From: Tetrapyrgos nigripes
Lineage: Eukaryota > Basidiomycota > Agaricomycetes > Agaricales > Campanellaceae
Reading direction: 5' to 3'
Length of the DNA stretch: 64,000 nt
NCBI GenBank assembly: GCA_013368315.1
Contig: JAACJM010000015.1
Span: forward strand, 806,001 to 870,000
In this document: piece by piece, positions 21,121-36,078 of the stretch
Layout: every line of letters starts with the position of its first letter
Position numbering within the stretch: position 1 is the first letter of the stretch
Program-made: the position numbers and the translations under genes
The notes under the pieces: generated by a model
What the model saw: the letters and a program-made list of their open reading frames with translations, nothing else
Told to the model about the DNA's origin: nothing
The model's database searches: none

Positions 21121-23572
21121 TTATTGAAGACGTTTTCGATGCTCCTAGCAAGAATAAGGCTGTGAGTGAATGGAGGAGACCATAGGCTGGAAACCAATTA
21201 GCTTACCGGCATATGTGTTGTCTCATAATCTACATGTACAAAAGCCCTTTCGACATTAGGTAGCTCTTCGATTTGGTCTTGAAGTTTCTGGCTTAGATCG
21301 TGCGCTTTCCATAGGGGAGTCTTGGCGTCCATGACAATATCGATTTCCACAAAGTAATCCTGTGTTTGGTCAAAACGTCCGCAAAATCCCAAGGAGATAG
21401 TCGGAGAGGCGGAAATAAACCGAGAAAACGTCAGTATACGATGGACAAAAGTAGGAGATAACGCAGATAGAAGACAGCAAAACATACAGGTCCACTCTAC
21501 AAACATTCACAGTTCCAGGGGACATCATCAGTCGTCTCGTTATACGTAGCAAATTCAAGAAAACGCACATGATATGCCCGAACGGTATCAATTTTCTCAA
21601 TCTCCTCGCTATATGTCATTGACTTGTATATCAGAAGTTGAAGCATGTCGTGTGGTGCAGCCTTCCCCGCAAGAAGCTCAAACTCGCCATAGATCGTCCG
21701 ACCCCATGCGACGATTACACCGAGTGCGATCTACAAGTCATGGAAAGAGGATTAGTGGTTTTCCACACAGGACATAGGTTTGCAGCTGACAATAATAGCT
21801 CCCATCGGGTCCAGATCTTAAAAAAAAAAGGAGGAGATAAGCGTTAGCTTCGAGAACGTCAACTGTTGGAGCGAACTGAAAGAGCGAACTGAAAGTTCGC
21901 AAGTATCTTTGGAATTAGGAGCAGTGATTGGGAGTGGAAAGAAAGCACGCAATAGCCGGATAGAATACATACACCATCGAAGTTTACTGCCACCGGTAGA
22001 CATTAAGATACCTGTACGTACTCGTTAGATATCAAATGTGCACGAAGGATACGGGAACAGCACTAACCGAACGTGTTTATCCATAAATCATTCCGGTGAT
22101 CTTCCCATAAGACGCGGACTTGGCTGGAGTTCTTCCGGAGAGAATAGCAGTAAAGGAAGAGAAGAAGCTTCACAACTGCCACGAGGTGTTAGCATTCTGT
22201 AATGAGAGACTGAAGGGTGCTACTCACATAATGCGGAAGCGACAGCGATAATGGAAGGAAGGTGGAAATTGTTGAGGACATCATCGGCATCTCTATAGTG
22301 CGTGATTAATGACCGGGCGGATTCCACGATGACGACCAAGTTGACAGAACCCATCCTGCGAGTAGAGGAAATTAGCATAGGCGAGGTAGAGGCATAACCG
22401 CAATTTCACACACAGAGACCCTTGACGAAAGTAAGACGGAGGGATACACATAAAATGAGTTTCCATACACACCATAAACAACGTTCCCTATTGTCTCCAG
22501 CCTCGCACCACCAACAGGCCATTTCTCTTCATTCAACTTTTCCGCCTTCGTATGTAGCCAGAACAATAGCAAGTTGCTACCAATGTCAAATATTGAGTCG
22601 ATGCCAGTTGCGAGGAGGGATAGGGATAGAGCTGATATAGCTGCGTACACTGCATGCCAAATGAAAGTGAGATGTAAGGATTGGTGACTTGTAGAGGACG
22701 AACGCACTTTGTAGCACGCATAGACTAAAATTAGCGATAAGGCTAGCCCAGACAGCTATTTTGACCTGGCATAACGCGAGTTTTAGTCCAAAGGCTTCCT
22801 TGATACAGATGCGCTACTCACGGGTAACCGGGCAGCCTCCTCTTCAACGCGAGCTTCACTAGTGTGTTCCTCTATAGACTTCAATAACGATCCTATGAGC
22901 TGCATATGTAAAGAGTAAGCACAGAAAGTGTCGACGAACGCGCAGGAACACACATTATTCTGCCTGGCATGGTACTTTGCTAACCGCCTTCCCTTCCGAC
23001 GCCGCCGAATTGCATCAAGCTCAGCAGAGCTCTTGAGCGCATTTCGAAAATGGAAAGGATCGGCAGGGAGCACGCTGGTTGACTCCGAGTTACGCTCGGT
23101 GACCTCAAACTGGGCCTCGATATCGTCGTTTGGGATGAATTTTTGATAGTGTACCACTGTGTCGGTCAGCTATGTAAGGCATGTTAGTACCACTACCTCG
23201 GCTCACAGAGCATGAAAAAAAATACCTCTGGCGTTGGGGGTGTCGAGGAGGATGAGTTCGGTAGAGCTGGTTTACCATCGATGACCATAACGTTCTTGGG
23301 AACGCTAGGAGGAGCCTGAAAAGATTGTAGATGTGTAGACGGTTTCGAGTGGGAAAACCCAAAAGAATGGGGTGTGGGGGAAAGCTAATCAACGCAATCT
23401 GGGTACCGTGTACCCGGGTCAATGGTCTAAAACCTTGTGAATGGAGAGGCTCCAATTGGCTCTGAAAATGCCAAAGAGGTCGAGGATGAAGGTCTTCAGG
23501 GCTATCATACCGTGTTAAATAAGTAGTCGGTAGAATAAGAATATATCTGCGTTTCTCAGGCCTTTTAACCAC
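21121..23572 (-). CDS. Cation diffusion facilitator (CDF) metal transporter, manganese-type signature
   Basis: Exports divalent metal from the cytosol in exchange for protons, usually into vacuole, Golgi or mitochondria. The N-terminal cytosolic part includes VPKNVMVIDGKPALPN, HYQKFIPNDDIEAQFEV and an Arg/Lys-rich RRRRKGRRLAKYHARQNN. The membrane part carries DSIFDIGSNLLLFWLHTKA in TM2 (DxxxD) and DHRNDLWINTFG in TM5 (DxxxD). TM6 (WWIDPMGAIIIA) and the cytosolic C-terminal domain (YFVEIDIVMDAKTPLWKAH, ELPNVERAFVHVDYETTHMP) follow. The last small exon (21121-21144) adds EHRKRLQ*. Two DxxxD sites, rather than HxxxD, mark the Mn/Fe group. There are about eight small exons. The start is uncertain: ATG at 23572 joins in frame to the next exon, but an upstream ATG near 23720 is possible. 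Confidence 0.85.
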
Positions 23573-24361
23573 GCGTCTATCTATGATGAACTTCGTCGGA
23601 AGCCGCTGAACCAGGCCTTGAGAAGGTCTGGAAGAACTACTCTTGCTAGATCATTACATACCAGACATTCGATCTGTCTTCTTCAAAGTGTTCTTGAACT
23701 GGCTCAGTTCCGCGCAAAGCATACGAGAAAACGCGTAACCTTGAAGTCTTGGCAAGATTAAAAAGGAGTTATGTCAATCTCCCGATAAACCGGACGTACG
23801 TTTGCATGCTGCAGCCCAGAGTCACAGCGAGGTGGTGAAGTAAAAACAAGAAAAAGCATTTTTTATTACTGATAAGATAAGGAATCTGCCGCCGCCCGCG
23901 TAAGCGGGTTCCCAAGCGGATTTCAGGCACTTGACGATGAACAGCGAGCACGACAGCGTCCGTGCGTTGATCCCTCTGTTTCTTGTTGTATTTTGTATCT
24001 TGTAGGTGCATCTTCACATCTTAAGCGTGTTTTGAGCTCATCTTTCTCAGTTTCGCTGGTCTCTTATGGTGTCTTTTATCCTCCTGCATGGGCAGACCAA
24101 TCCTTCGTAGTCTGGCATCGTTATGGGAGTACGCTGTTCTGAGTGCACAAGCAGGTGGAAGACGACGGGGTGGATACAGCGAGGATGATATGTGGGAGAT
24201 GCAGTATAGAGGCCCTCGATAGGTCTAGACCGTTTTGTTTGGGTTGTTTGTAAAAAGGGGTCTCGTCTTTAAAATCACGTCTCGCCTGTCTTTTGCCTCT
24301 TACTTCCAAACTACCATCTTCATCTCACAGACTATAAGCACAAAGCTCTCCCTACTCAACC
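23573..24361. promoter_or_regulatory. Divergent intergenic region
   Basis: About 790 bases between the CDF gene (minus) and the secreted-protein gene (plus); must contain both promoters and perhaps the first CDF exon. No specific site supported. Confidence 0.45.
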
Positions 24362-25649
24362 ATGAAAATCTCATCCAGTTCCTCACTGATCTTTGCTACT
24401 CTCGCCATTTCCTCTTCCTCCTCAAGTCTCGCTGCACCGACTCCTGCAAACGACGCGTCTCAAGCCGTTGGCGTCGCACACAACCACTTCATTGCTTCTA
24501 GGCGTGGCTCTGTTTCCGTTCCCCGCGCAGAAGTCAACAACATCGACAATGATAGACAGGAAGAAGCAGAAGGTATGCGAGATTCATGTATGCGCGTCCT
24601 TCATTGCCTGACCTTTTCTTTTAGAATCCCACCAAGCGGAGCGTAGAGATTTAGGCTGTATAGTGCACCCCTTGGCGGGTAGTCTCTTAGGCGGTGTTGC
24701 TGAGCCTGTCTTAGACACTATTCTCAGCCTTGTACCCCTCAATCCTGCATCGCAACTTGTTGGCGCCCTTCTTTGCCCTTCGGCCAACCCCACCGCTCAA
24801 GACATCCGGTCCGCTTCCATCCTCCTGTCGACTTCTGACACCACGGCCGGTGCTAGCTCGGAAGATCAAGACGGTTCTAACGACTCCAAATCTCCATCAG
24901 ACTCGGACAACTCGAACAATGAACCGACCGCAGATGAAATACCCTTCTATCCCGATCATGCAAGTGTCAAAGAGGCGTCTGATGATGACAGTTCGAGTAC
25001 CACCACTGGCTCTTCTGCTCCGCCTAATACGCCAATCCCAACTTCAACTGCTGATGACTCTTCAAGTGTGACCCCAACCTCTAGCCCAACCTCTACAACG
25101 CATTCGCGTCGCCGTCATGAGCATCTTCGTAGGGCGCAACTGTCCGTTCCCAACAGCCTTTCGGTTCCTACTGAATCTCTGCCCATCGGCGTTCCTCTCC
25201 AAGTCTCTAATCTCCCCATTCCCAATAGCCTTCCAATTTCTATTGGATCTCTGCCCGTCCCTCCCCAAGTTTCTAATTCACCCATTCCCAATGGCGTCAT
25301 CCCAGTCCAGGCTCCCGGCGTTCCGAGTAACGCTCCGGTCAATCCTGTTGGAACCGTCGGTAGCGTTGCTGCTGGTACTCCCGCAAACGCCACTGGCAAG
25401 CTACCCGGATCGCCTGCAGACGCCGTGAACCCAGTCGACACAGTTGGCACCGTGGCCGGTAATGCACCCGTTGGGATTCCTGCAGCAGCTGGAAACGTTG
25501 TCGGCACTGTCGCCAACAACATTCCCATCGTCGCTGCAGCTGCAGATGCGCCGGAAGAAGATGTGACGAGCACGATGACTACTACGACAGTCACTACTGC
25601 TACCGCGACGGTCACCGAGATGGATTCGGCGTCGCAGACACAGGCATGA
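24362..25649 (+). CDS. Secreted, low-complexity Ser/Pro/Val-rich repeat protein
   Basis: Two exons (24362-24572, 24625-25649) give 411 aa. Residues 1 to about 24 form a signal peptide (MKISSSSSLIFATLAI...SSLA followed by APTP). Dibasic sites (ASRRGS, AERRDLG, SRRRHEHLRR) look like Kex2 cleavage sites that would split the secreted chain. A short ordered segment after the second site (CIVHPLAGSLLGGVAEPVLD...SQLVGALLCPSA) contains two Cys. The rest is disordered: an acidic Ser/Asp section, a Thr/Ser section, then imperfect repeats of the type VPNSLPI..SLP and NPVGTVG/NPVDTVGTVAGNAPVG, and a Thr-rich end. No known domain. It could be a wall-associated or peptide-releasing secreted protein; that is inference. 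Confidence 0.8.
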
Positions 25650-26455
25650 GTTGGAGAATGGATTAACTTGCAAGCTTTTTGATCAAGATACCCCAGGGCC
25701 CTCCGTATGCACGTCGGTTCTTTTGCATCTGCCTGGGTGTGCTGGAATGGATACCTCATTGTCATACCCTACCGTGCTGTCTTTGTGCCATTTGCTTACT
25801 AGTTTGAGGAGTTGCACAGCAGCTACGATCTGTGATGTAATCTGGGATACGTTCGTTTTTGTTCATGGATATTCATACCAATACTAATGTATGTTCGCTT
25901 TGGATGAAGGAGATACCGTACCAAAGGCTAATAGTTTATCGAATCGATTTGTCTTCCCCTTGTGCTCAAAGGCTTTAGCCTTTGATATACATCCCGAGTC
26001 AAAGCAGTGTGGCACACGAGCAGAGCACTTTGACGTTAATTGAGCGCTAGTGCCAGAAAGAGCTTTGTTGGATGCAGGACCGCGGGACCGAAAATTACAA
26101 AGGCTGAAAGTACTTGAGATCATGAGCCGCAGTGAGCAGAAAATCGTAAACAGAAAGATGAAACGAGCAGTGATGTAGTAACTACCACGAATTTGTTAGA
26201 AATTTCGTGAATGATGATTGACGAAAAAGACGATCAGTTTTAGGAGGCCAAGTGACAGAGTCTTGAGACGCATATAAATTAAGACGCCCATCTCCTTCTG
26301 CATCCCATCGTCCTTTTTTCGTTTTCCTTCTCTTTTCCTTTGTTTTCCCTTTTCTCTCCTATCCACCATCTTCATAATACCAGCTCTCCGTTCCACGCCC
26401 TCTGAGACGCCCCCGAACGACCCACACGACGACCTAAAGTTCAAAATCAAGCGTC
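25650..26455. other. Intergenic
   Basis: About 800 bases: 3' flank of the secreted protein gene and promoter/5' leader of the kinase gene, ending in a T/C-rich stretch (26300-26400) typical of strong fungal promoters. No gene recognised. Confidence 0.45.
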
Positions 26456-28671
<2,216 letters not shown>

Positions 28672-29393
28672 GTGAAGGATTTTAAGCACGAAGGGAAACG
28701 GCTGCTAGCACTTTGATGCTTCTTCCTTCCTTCCTTTTCTTGTTCTTGCATCTTCATCCCGATGTCTTTTCTTTCTCTTCTTCCTCTTGCGGATTCCTGA
28801 TCGATATCCTAACTATAATCTCTTATCCCTTCTTTTTCTGTCTTCTTCTTACCCTTTTCTCCGCCCGAGTTTATTTTTCTCGCTTACATGTGCCCTATCT
28901 TCCTGAAAGAGACTCTTTCTTTCTCTTTCTAATTCTCTGCATCGCCTAAACCTGACTTTGCACACATGGACAGTCTATCCATTCACCAGACTCAGACTCA
29001 TCCCTCAGTGACTCAATCTCTTCTCTCTTCCATATGTAATTCATACCTTCCATCCATTCATCTATCATTTGTCTGCGTCGCGCATCACCGCACACCTAGG
29101 TCTTCTTCAGGTTGACCCAATCGAACCCAACTTTAATGTCCACCAAATTACAATTCAAAGCATGTATTTGAACTTTAGGCAACGTTAACAGCCATCACAT
29201 CTTGTTTTCCCTGCTTTCAAGTGCTGTTATATACCGCATCCGCAATATGATATTTTTTGTACTATTCTTCATTTCCTTTCCTACCATCCAATCTCAATCC
29301 CAAATCAATTCTCGATGTGTCCTCTTTCTCTGAGTACGCTGTACTGTAAACTCCAGACTCAGAGTACAGATATCTGAAGTAATCCATATCACA
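28672..29393. other. Intergenic, convergent 3' ends
   Basis: About 720 bases between the kinase stop and the AP-3 delta stop. T/C-rich near 28720-28930. No gene recognised. Confidence 0.45.
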
Positions 29394-32300
29394 TTACGAC
29401 GATGAAGCAATAGGTACATCCTTTGTCCGTTTCTTTTTCCCCGTTGTCGTCTTGGCCTTTTTCTTGGTGCGGACGACGACGACAGGATCCGGTGTGCTAG
29501 GTCGATCATCGGCGTCCGCGCCTTCGTACTGTTGAAAGGCAGTTGATATGAGAGGTACAGGGCTAGGTGCACTAGAACCAGGACCAAGACCAAGACCAGG
29601 TGTTGATTGGCGGGAAGGAGGTAAAGGTTGTGTTAATGGTGCGACAGCGTTCTTCGGCATCTCGCCGACCTTGTCGATGTAGTAAGGTTCAGATGAAACT
29701 TGTGGAGAGGCTGATCGTAGTGATGGGAGACGGGGATCGACGTGATCTGCGTAGTTTGAACAGAAGAGGAATTGTCAATATGGAAGTAGAAAGATACGCA
29801 GTGAAAAATATCACACTGACCTGATAAAGACGGCATGTCTTCAAGCCGCACTACAGGTATTGAATCGACATCCTCAGGTGCTGGAGAATCTGAAGGCCTT
29901 GAGGGAGCTTTGTCCATGATGTAGTATGGATCATCCTTTAGACGTTCCAGTCGTTCTGCTCGCCGCTAGAATGAAGGAAAGTGTCAGCATCACAAGTATT
30001 CTCTTGGTTATGCACAACGTTACACATACTCGTTCTCTTTCTACTCGTTCCTCTTCCGTCTCCATCTCTGTTGGCATCAAAACGTCACCACCACCATTGA
30101 TACCACCATTTTCCTCTTTCTTCTTTTTACCATTCTTCACCTTTGAAGTCGTCCCTTGCACTTCTTTCCCTTTCCCTTTCTTACTCTTCTTTACTCTCTT
30201 CTCTTCCACTACAGGCTTTACTTCTTCTGGCGGTGGAACAATCCATGCATCCAGATCAAGTCCTTCAGGTACTGCCAGGCTAGCTTGTGCGTGTGCTCCT
30301 ACAGGATTAAGCTCGTACGCCGAAACCAAGGGTTCGATTAGGAAGAGCGACTTTGGGAAATGAGGCTCCGTTATCGAATCGTCCCCAAATGACGGTACTT
30401 CTGATTTCGGTCGGTAAGAATTCAAATCAGCTTGGATAAAGGTGAAAAGTTGGCTTGTGTTGGCAGCCTACGTAAAGTAGAGGTGAGATGGTTGGACAAA
30501 ATAGTAAGATAAGACATGACTGACTCGTTCTTGGACCTCAATGTGCGGGCTAGAAACAAATCTGCCAGCGCCATCTAGGACCGTTTGAACGAGACCCTTG
30601 ACCTCTTGTAGGTCGTCATCGCTCCAGCGAGATGCTGAATCTGCGGCCCAGGTTCCGAAAATCTTCATTGCCGCTTGTATGTAGACTGCAATGATATCTG
30701 GTGAGAGATTGGAAATCTCGGGCTGCAGGACTAGCGGTAGAAGCTTTTGTGGATCTGAGAATTCGCTGTAAAAAGGAAATGATTGGCATGCATAATCAGA
30801 AATGTGTGGTAGGTCGGCGAATCATCAATACAGCTCACCTGCAATATTCTCCACATATATACGCAGCAGCCCATAAAACCTCTGAACAACTTCCTTCATC
30901 CCGAGCATTCCGCAGTAGCGAATCGTCATTAAGGAGAGTATACATCAGTTTAACTGCATATCTCCTAGCACCTCTCACGCGAGTCACAACATCGACGAGT
31001 TGATCACGAATTTGGGTACCGATGTTGACGTTGGCTACGTGTGCGAGGTCGACTAGGACGGAGAGGTACCATTCAAAGTTGGTGACATTTTCGTAGGTGT
31101 CGTGAGAACACATGTCGAGGATGTGTTGAGCTAGGATGAAACGATAAGCGGGGGATTGAGAGGGAGAAGAGAGTGGTCTTGTGGATTGGGGTGATGTAGC
31201 AGTGTTCTGGGCGAGAGCTTGGGCGGCAGTAGGAGCATGTGAGGAGGAGGAGTCTGTAACGAGATGGGAGAGGAGCTGTTGAACGATGGATTGGAGATTG
31301 GTTTGGTTAACCTGACAAAAACGAGTTTGTCAGTGTACGTATTATTTTATGAAGACAATGGTAATACCATGGCAGTTACAAGGTCTAGTGCACGCATACG
31401 AATGCTCATGTCTTGATCGTTGACGCTTGCCATTATTGTGTCTTGATACTGAGCGACTAGGTGCGCGTGTGTGGGTACGATTTTGACTAGGGCAAGAAGT
31501 GCAATATACTTCACTTTTTTTAGAGGACAAGGGATGAGCAAGGTATCATGGCATGATGAGGCTTAGACGTACAGTTCTGGTCAACATCCTGAATGAAATT
31601 AGCAAGTTTAGACACGCAAGTTCTTGCTAAAGAGTCTCCGGAAGAGCCGGAAAGCATTCCTCCGATGATACATGTATGAACGCATTCGTACAGGAGAGAA
31701 ATGGCTGGAGTGGTAGAAATGAGTTCTGTTATTGGAGGTTGTAGTTTCTTCACCAATCGAGGTTCATAGGGCGACAGGGCACCAAACTACAAGTAATTGA
31801 AAATTGAGGAAGTGACGTCAGGGCGGCGAAGAAAGCGAATACCAGTTTTATGATCTTGATGAGCATCCAGTTGTTGGTTGAAGTGGTCAGGAGATGAAAT
31901 AAGGGAGGTGCCAACGTCAGGTACTCTTCTGGATTGTGACGAGCCAGTTCACAGAGGACGTTGACTGTCGCTGCAACAACACCTATACAAATCTGAGCAA
32001 GAGTCGCCATTCCCAATGACATTGGTTCAAACCTGGATCATCGTCTTCGAGCTTCTCTTTTAACCGTGAAACTGCATGCTGAGAAACTTCAGGGTGCTTC
32101 ATGATGACTTTGTATAACGCTACCACAGCGCGTTTGCGTATATGGGCTCGAGAATGATTGAGCATGCGAATAAGCTCTGGAGATAGATCCCTGGCCAAAT
32201 CAGACGTGACGATATGCGATATTCCATTCAGAGTGACTGCAATATCTGCAGGAGCAGACATCAAATCCTACAAAAGAATATGAAGTCGATACCAGCACAA

Positions 32301-32694
32301 AACTGCCAAGAGACATGCCTTCTTCAATAAATTTGTCGTAAGCATAAGAACGTCGGTTTCTTCATCAAAAGACTGTACTGCAGCCAGATATCCAACGGTC
32401 TTGAGATGAATCTTTGGAGAAGACATGACTTCAACGACATGGAATGAGGCCCAACTCATGTCATAACCAAGCATATCGAGCTGCGAAAGGATTGAAGACT
32501 AATGAGCACACTACACCCTCCATTGCTACAAGACGCACATAGGTGAGCTTCAGAACAGCTCCTGCTTTCAGTTCCATGTCATCTCCCTTTATTTCCTTCC
32601 TAATCTCCTCGATTGCTTGGGCTATAAACTGCGATTCATCTTTCTTGTTTGCCCGAAGTCCGCGAATAAGATCCTGCAAGGTTCGCTCCCACAT
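29394..32694 (-). CDS. APL5: AP-3 complex subunit delta
   Basis: Large subunit of the AP-3 adaptor, which forms vesicles carrying cargo from Golgi/endosome to the vacuole. The N-terminus MWERTLQDLIRGLRANKKDE and AQAIEEIRKEIKGDDMELKA is diagnostic of AP-3 delta. Adaptin HEAT repeats follow: DMLGYDMSWASFHVVEVMSS, HLKTVGYLAAVQSF, RDLSPELIRMLNHSRAHIRK, KLKYIALLALVKIVPTH, VNDQDMSIRMRALDLVTAMV, NFEWYLSVLVDLAHVANVNI and EVLWAAAYICGEY. After about residue 650 comes a hinge with a strongly basic run (EKRVKKSKKGKGKE, KVKNGKKKKE) and RRAERLERLKDDPYYIMD, which resembles the delta hinge. The end is Lys/Ser-rich (KKKAKTTTGKKKRTKD, ending IASSS). About ten introns. No ear domain is apparent, as in yeast Apl5. 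Confidence 0.93.
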
Positions 32695-33709
32695 AGAGTG
32701 CTGCGAGGTCTCTGGTGTATCAAGATACTATTACGATGTCCTAGATGTCGATGAGGTGTTCTATGAGTGCATGAAGGGAGGGGACGAGGAGGGTGAGTTA
32801 TGAGCGCGTCAGCGCGCGAAGCTCGGCCCGCCTCTTCTCTTCCACCACTCTGCATCCCTTATGGCATGTATCAACAACACTCAGGTCTCTGGTGTTGCTG
32901 CGCCCTGTCACAACTGCACTTTGTGGTGTTTTCTACACTCACTTCTCTACTACGAAAAGCAATGAAATTTCTACCGCCAAATTTTATTCAGATTCCAATC
33001 AAACCACTGTCGCTGGATATGATACATTGATACCAAGTCTGTTGCGCCTTGGTTGCACCGAAGATCAATCTAGTTTGTCTTAGCAGCAGACTCTTTTAGC
33101 TGTCTAGCCTCGTGTATCGTAAGTCGGAAACATTTATGGATCATCTACAATGCCTCACACTATTGCAAGCGCCCGTAACTACGTTCAGTGATTGTCTATT
33201 ATAAGGTACCCCAGGTCTTTTATGATGATGAGTGGCTCCATCTGCGAGGTTAGCAGCCTAAAGCATGATCTAATGGTGCCACTAAACATACAGCTTGCAG
33301 CGAAATGATTTCAGACAATGTTTACAATATTTCTGGGCCGAACTATGACGCATCAAGCGCACAGCGCTAAAATTCAAGGATTCTTGTAAGTGTCTACTCA
33401 TGATCCAGAAACCGACCGCGCTTTGAACTACACTCTCACAGCCAGAAGGAATATAAACTAGGCTCTGAGCCCTGGGAGCCGTTGGAGCCGTTATCGCCGT
33501 CGTGATGGCATGCCCAAATCCTTGCTTTGCTGGCAGCATCGGAATAGTGCCAGTCGTGTCCGCAGACTAATACTTGTCTGTACAGCACATAACCTGTCAT
33601 GACTACCTCCGATGCTAAGACAACATACTTATGTGACTTTGAAACCAAGTCTATCTCCCCGACAATACCCCCACGTCGTGTCATATTCTGAGGTGCTCCG
33701 TTCCCTACG
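32695..33709. promoter_or_regulatory. Divergent intergenic region
   Basis: About 1 kb between AP-3 delta (minus) and the RhoGEF gene (plus). ORFs here are short and unrecognised; an extra 5' exon of the RhoGEF gene could lie near the 3' end. Confidence 0.4.
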
Positions 33710-35756
33710 ATGGTTCTGTTAGCCCGAAGTGTTCTCTCAACTCCCGAACTATCTTCGCCGTCAGGCTCTGTATCCTCCAGCGATGACAGCTCCTTCTTTT
33801 CAGCTGTATCATCCTCACACCGCAACACTTCCAACGACCGACCCAATTCCCTCATCATAGCAGAGCCTGACATCTGCGAGTTACCTTCCATCAACCTCCA
33901 TCCACCTTCAAAGACAAACACAAATGACTCTTCTGTGAAGAGTCCCCTAGCGCTCGACTTGAAAGCATTTCCTAAAAGAAGGCCCTCGCCTCTACCTTTA
34001 AATGATCCTTTACCTTCTCCCATCTCTCCCCGTCCCCGTCATGTTCGAAAACTGCGAAAATCCAATCCAAGTATCCCAAGGCCACAAGAGACCTGTTCCA
34101 TGCCCTCTACTCCCTTGATGCACTTCACCATTGATCACGACATCTCTTCCATCCGTCGTTCACTATCGATCGGTCCCTCCCGGGGACTTTTCCGCCGACA
34201 AACCACCCATGTCATTCCTTTCAGACTCAAAAAACGACAACGTCGTAGTTCCCTCCCAACTATCCCCTCTGCGACATTCTTCCCACTGAAACGTGATGAT
34301 TTAGTGGGTCGTAGGATAGTAAAGTTTCAATCTCCAATGGATTATCAAGAGGTACGTCACAGATTTTTGTCATGAGTGCCGGTTTCTCATCAGTTTCATA
34401 GCATCACCTCGGGCGCTGGCAAAACCAGCGTTCTCCATATCCAACGCGCTCTACCAGGGACAGAAACACTGATGCGCTCATTGCGTTAGCATGGACTGGA
34501 AATCTTCCATTATCGCCGACCGCAGAACCCGCTTTACACGGAAGGCACTCTATACCAACGATGGAAGTTCCTCTTCGTAGTGGTTGGAGGACTACCACCA
34601 GTAGGACAACGTGGAGTGACTCAGACCATGGTGATTCTAGTGATATCATCGTCGACCTCAGCTCTTCAGATCCCCTCATCGTGGCGTCGCCTCTAGGTTC
34701 TGCAACATCCTTGAAGCAGTCTTGGACACTAGCGATGGTCATCACTGACGAGGATATTTCGGACGAGATATTGATGGAGAATCTCGAAAAGATGCGGGCT
34801 GGTCAAGAGGAATGGGGTTGGAGGAAGCCTCCTGACCTTCAGGATCAGAATCCTCTTTCGGCAGATTCTCCTTCGCCCCATGAAGAACCATCCGAAAAAT
34901 CATCTGAAGGGGTTACTTCTGCTGAGGAGGAGGAGGAGGACGAAACTAGCGAGAACGCAGACCGGGACGTACGGCCCTTCCCTCGCTCGGGCGAACATGC
35001 TATGTCGTCCTCATGGCAGATGGCTCGTCGGGCTTTACTCATCTGCAGGGAGCTTGTCCGTACCGAAAGACGTTATCTGGCTGGATTGAATAATCTGACC
35101 TCAAACGAAACACTCACTCCCCCTCCTTCACTCATGTTGCAGTATGTCTTGCCGTTAATCCAAGTCAGCAAAGAACTACTCCAATTAATGGAGGTCAATC
35201 CAAGCGCAAAAGGGGTTGCCGATGCATTCATATCAAAGGCAGAGAGATTGGAAGATGCGATGGTTAGTTGGTGTGGTGTGGTAGGGAGTTTTTTTACTGG
35301 TCCCGAGGGTAAAAGGAAGGGGGATTTTGGAAGGAGCAAGGACGGAATGGAATCTCATGAGAGTAACGCGACGGGTATCAAGCGACGGGTTGGGTCTTGG
35401 GGGAAGAGGATTAATTCTATAAAGTATCGCAGCTCGAGCAGTGATTCCGACTCCACTAAAAGCAGCTCGCAACGCACTAGACCAAACCACAAGAGGAAGC
35501 CATCTGTACGAGACCTTGCTATAATGCCAACGCAGCGAGTAATGAGGTACACCATGTTGTTCAGAGGTACGTCTGCGTTTTCCTTTTTCTGCTCAACTCA
35601 AGTAGCAATGTATTTATACATCTTCTCGCAGATCTCTTGGTTTATACTCCGTCAACATCTGTCTCTCAGACGAGCGTGGAACAGGCATTGGAGATTGCTC
35701 TGTCTCTTGCTCAGAAGTGCGACAGGGCGCAATGCAATGCTGCGTTCTTGCAATGA
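33710..35756 (+). CDS. DH-domain (RhoGEF) protein, C-terminally short
   Basis: Three exons (33710-34351, 34402-35566, 35632-35756) join in frame to 643 aa. Residues 1 to about 370 are Ser/Pro-rich and disordered. An acidic segment follows (SSEGVTSAEEEEEDETSE). The DH domain starts about residue 400: RALLICRELVRTERRYLAGL (CR1), then MLQYVLPLIQVSKELLQLME, and ends with RDLAIMPTQRVMRYTMLFRD and LLVYTP (CR3). Between them sits a Ser/Lys-rich insert of about 100 residues (KYRSSSSDSDSTKSSSQRTR). The protein stops at CNAAFLQ, soon after the DH core. A PH domain normally follows and none is visible. DH domains load GTP onto Rho/Cdc42 GTPases. The start is the first ATG after a stop at about 33690; an upstream exon is possible. 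Confidence 0.82.
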
Positions 35757-36026
35757 ACCCTTCGTCCTCTCTTGTGCCTATTGTACACTGGTTTGACTAT
35801 CTCGTCCTGTTTGCTATTGTTCTTGTAAAATACTCATTGTATCATGCACATGTACACACACTGTAGACTTATTTAGATCTGTACCTAAAAATTAAAATAT
35901 TTATGTATGTACCTGCAAAACGAAAGCTCTTTTATTATGGCCATAGGCCGCGTACGCTCTACACGAAGTACCTTACATATGGGGAACAGTCCAGCGTTGA
36001 CATTGTACAAATATCTACCAAATGGT

Positions 36027-36051
36027 CCGTGCGCAATGTGCGTGGTATAAA
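36027..36051 (+). promoter_or_regulatory. TATA box and upstream element of U1 copy A
   Basis: CCGTGCGCAA at 36027-36036 and TATAAA at 36046-36051, the latter 28-33 bases before the U1 start. Copy B has the same two elements with the same order and spacing in otherwise divergent sequence, which supports function. Confidence 0.65.
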
Positions 36052-36078
36052 GTCCTCCCCTCAACATTGCACCAACTC

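Noticed and set aside
29090..29130. tRNA B-box-like GGTTCGATTGG on the minus strand
   Set aside because: Does not match GGTTCRANNCC and no cloverleaf or A box could be built around it.
33436..34023. 195-codon minus-strand ORF as a gene
   Set aside because: It lies antisense to the Ser/Pro-rich coding start of the RhoGEF gene; its sequence is explained as a shadow of that frame.
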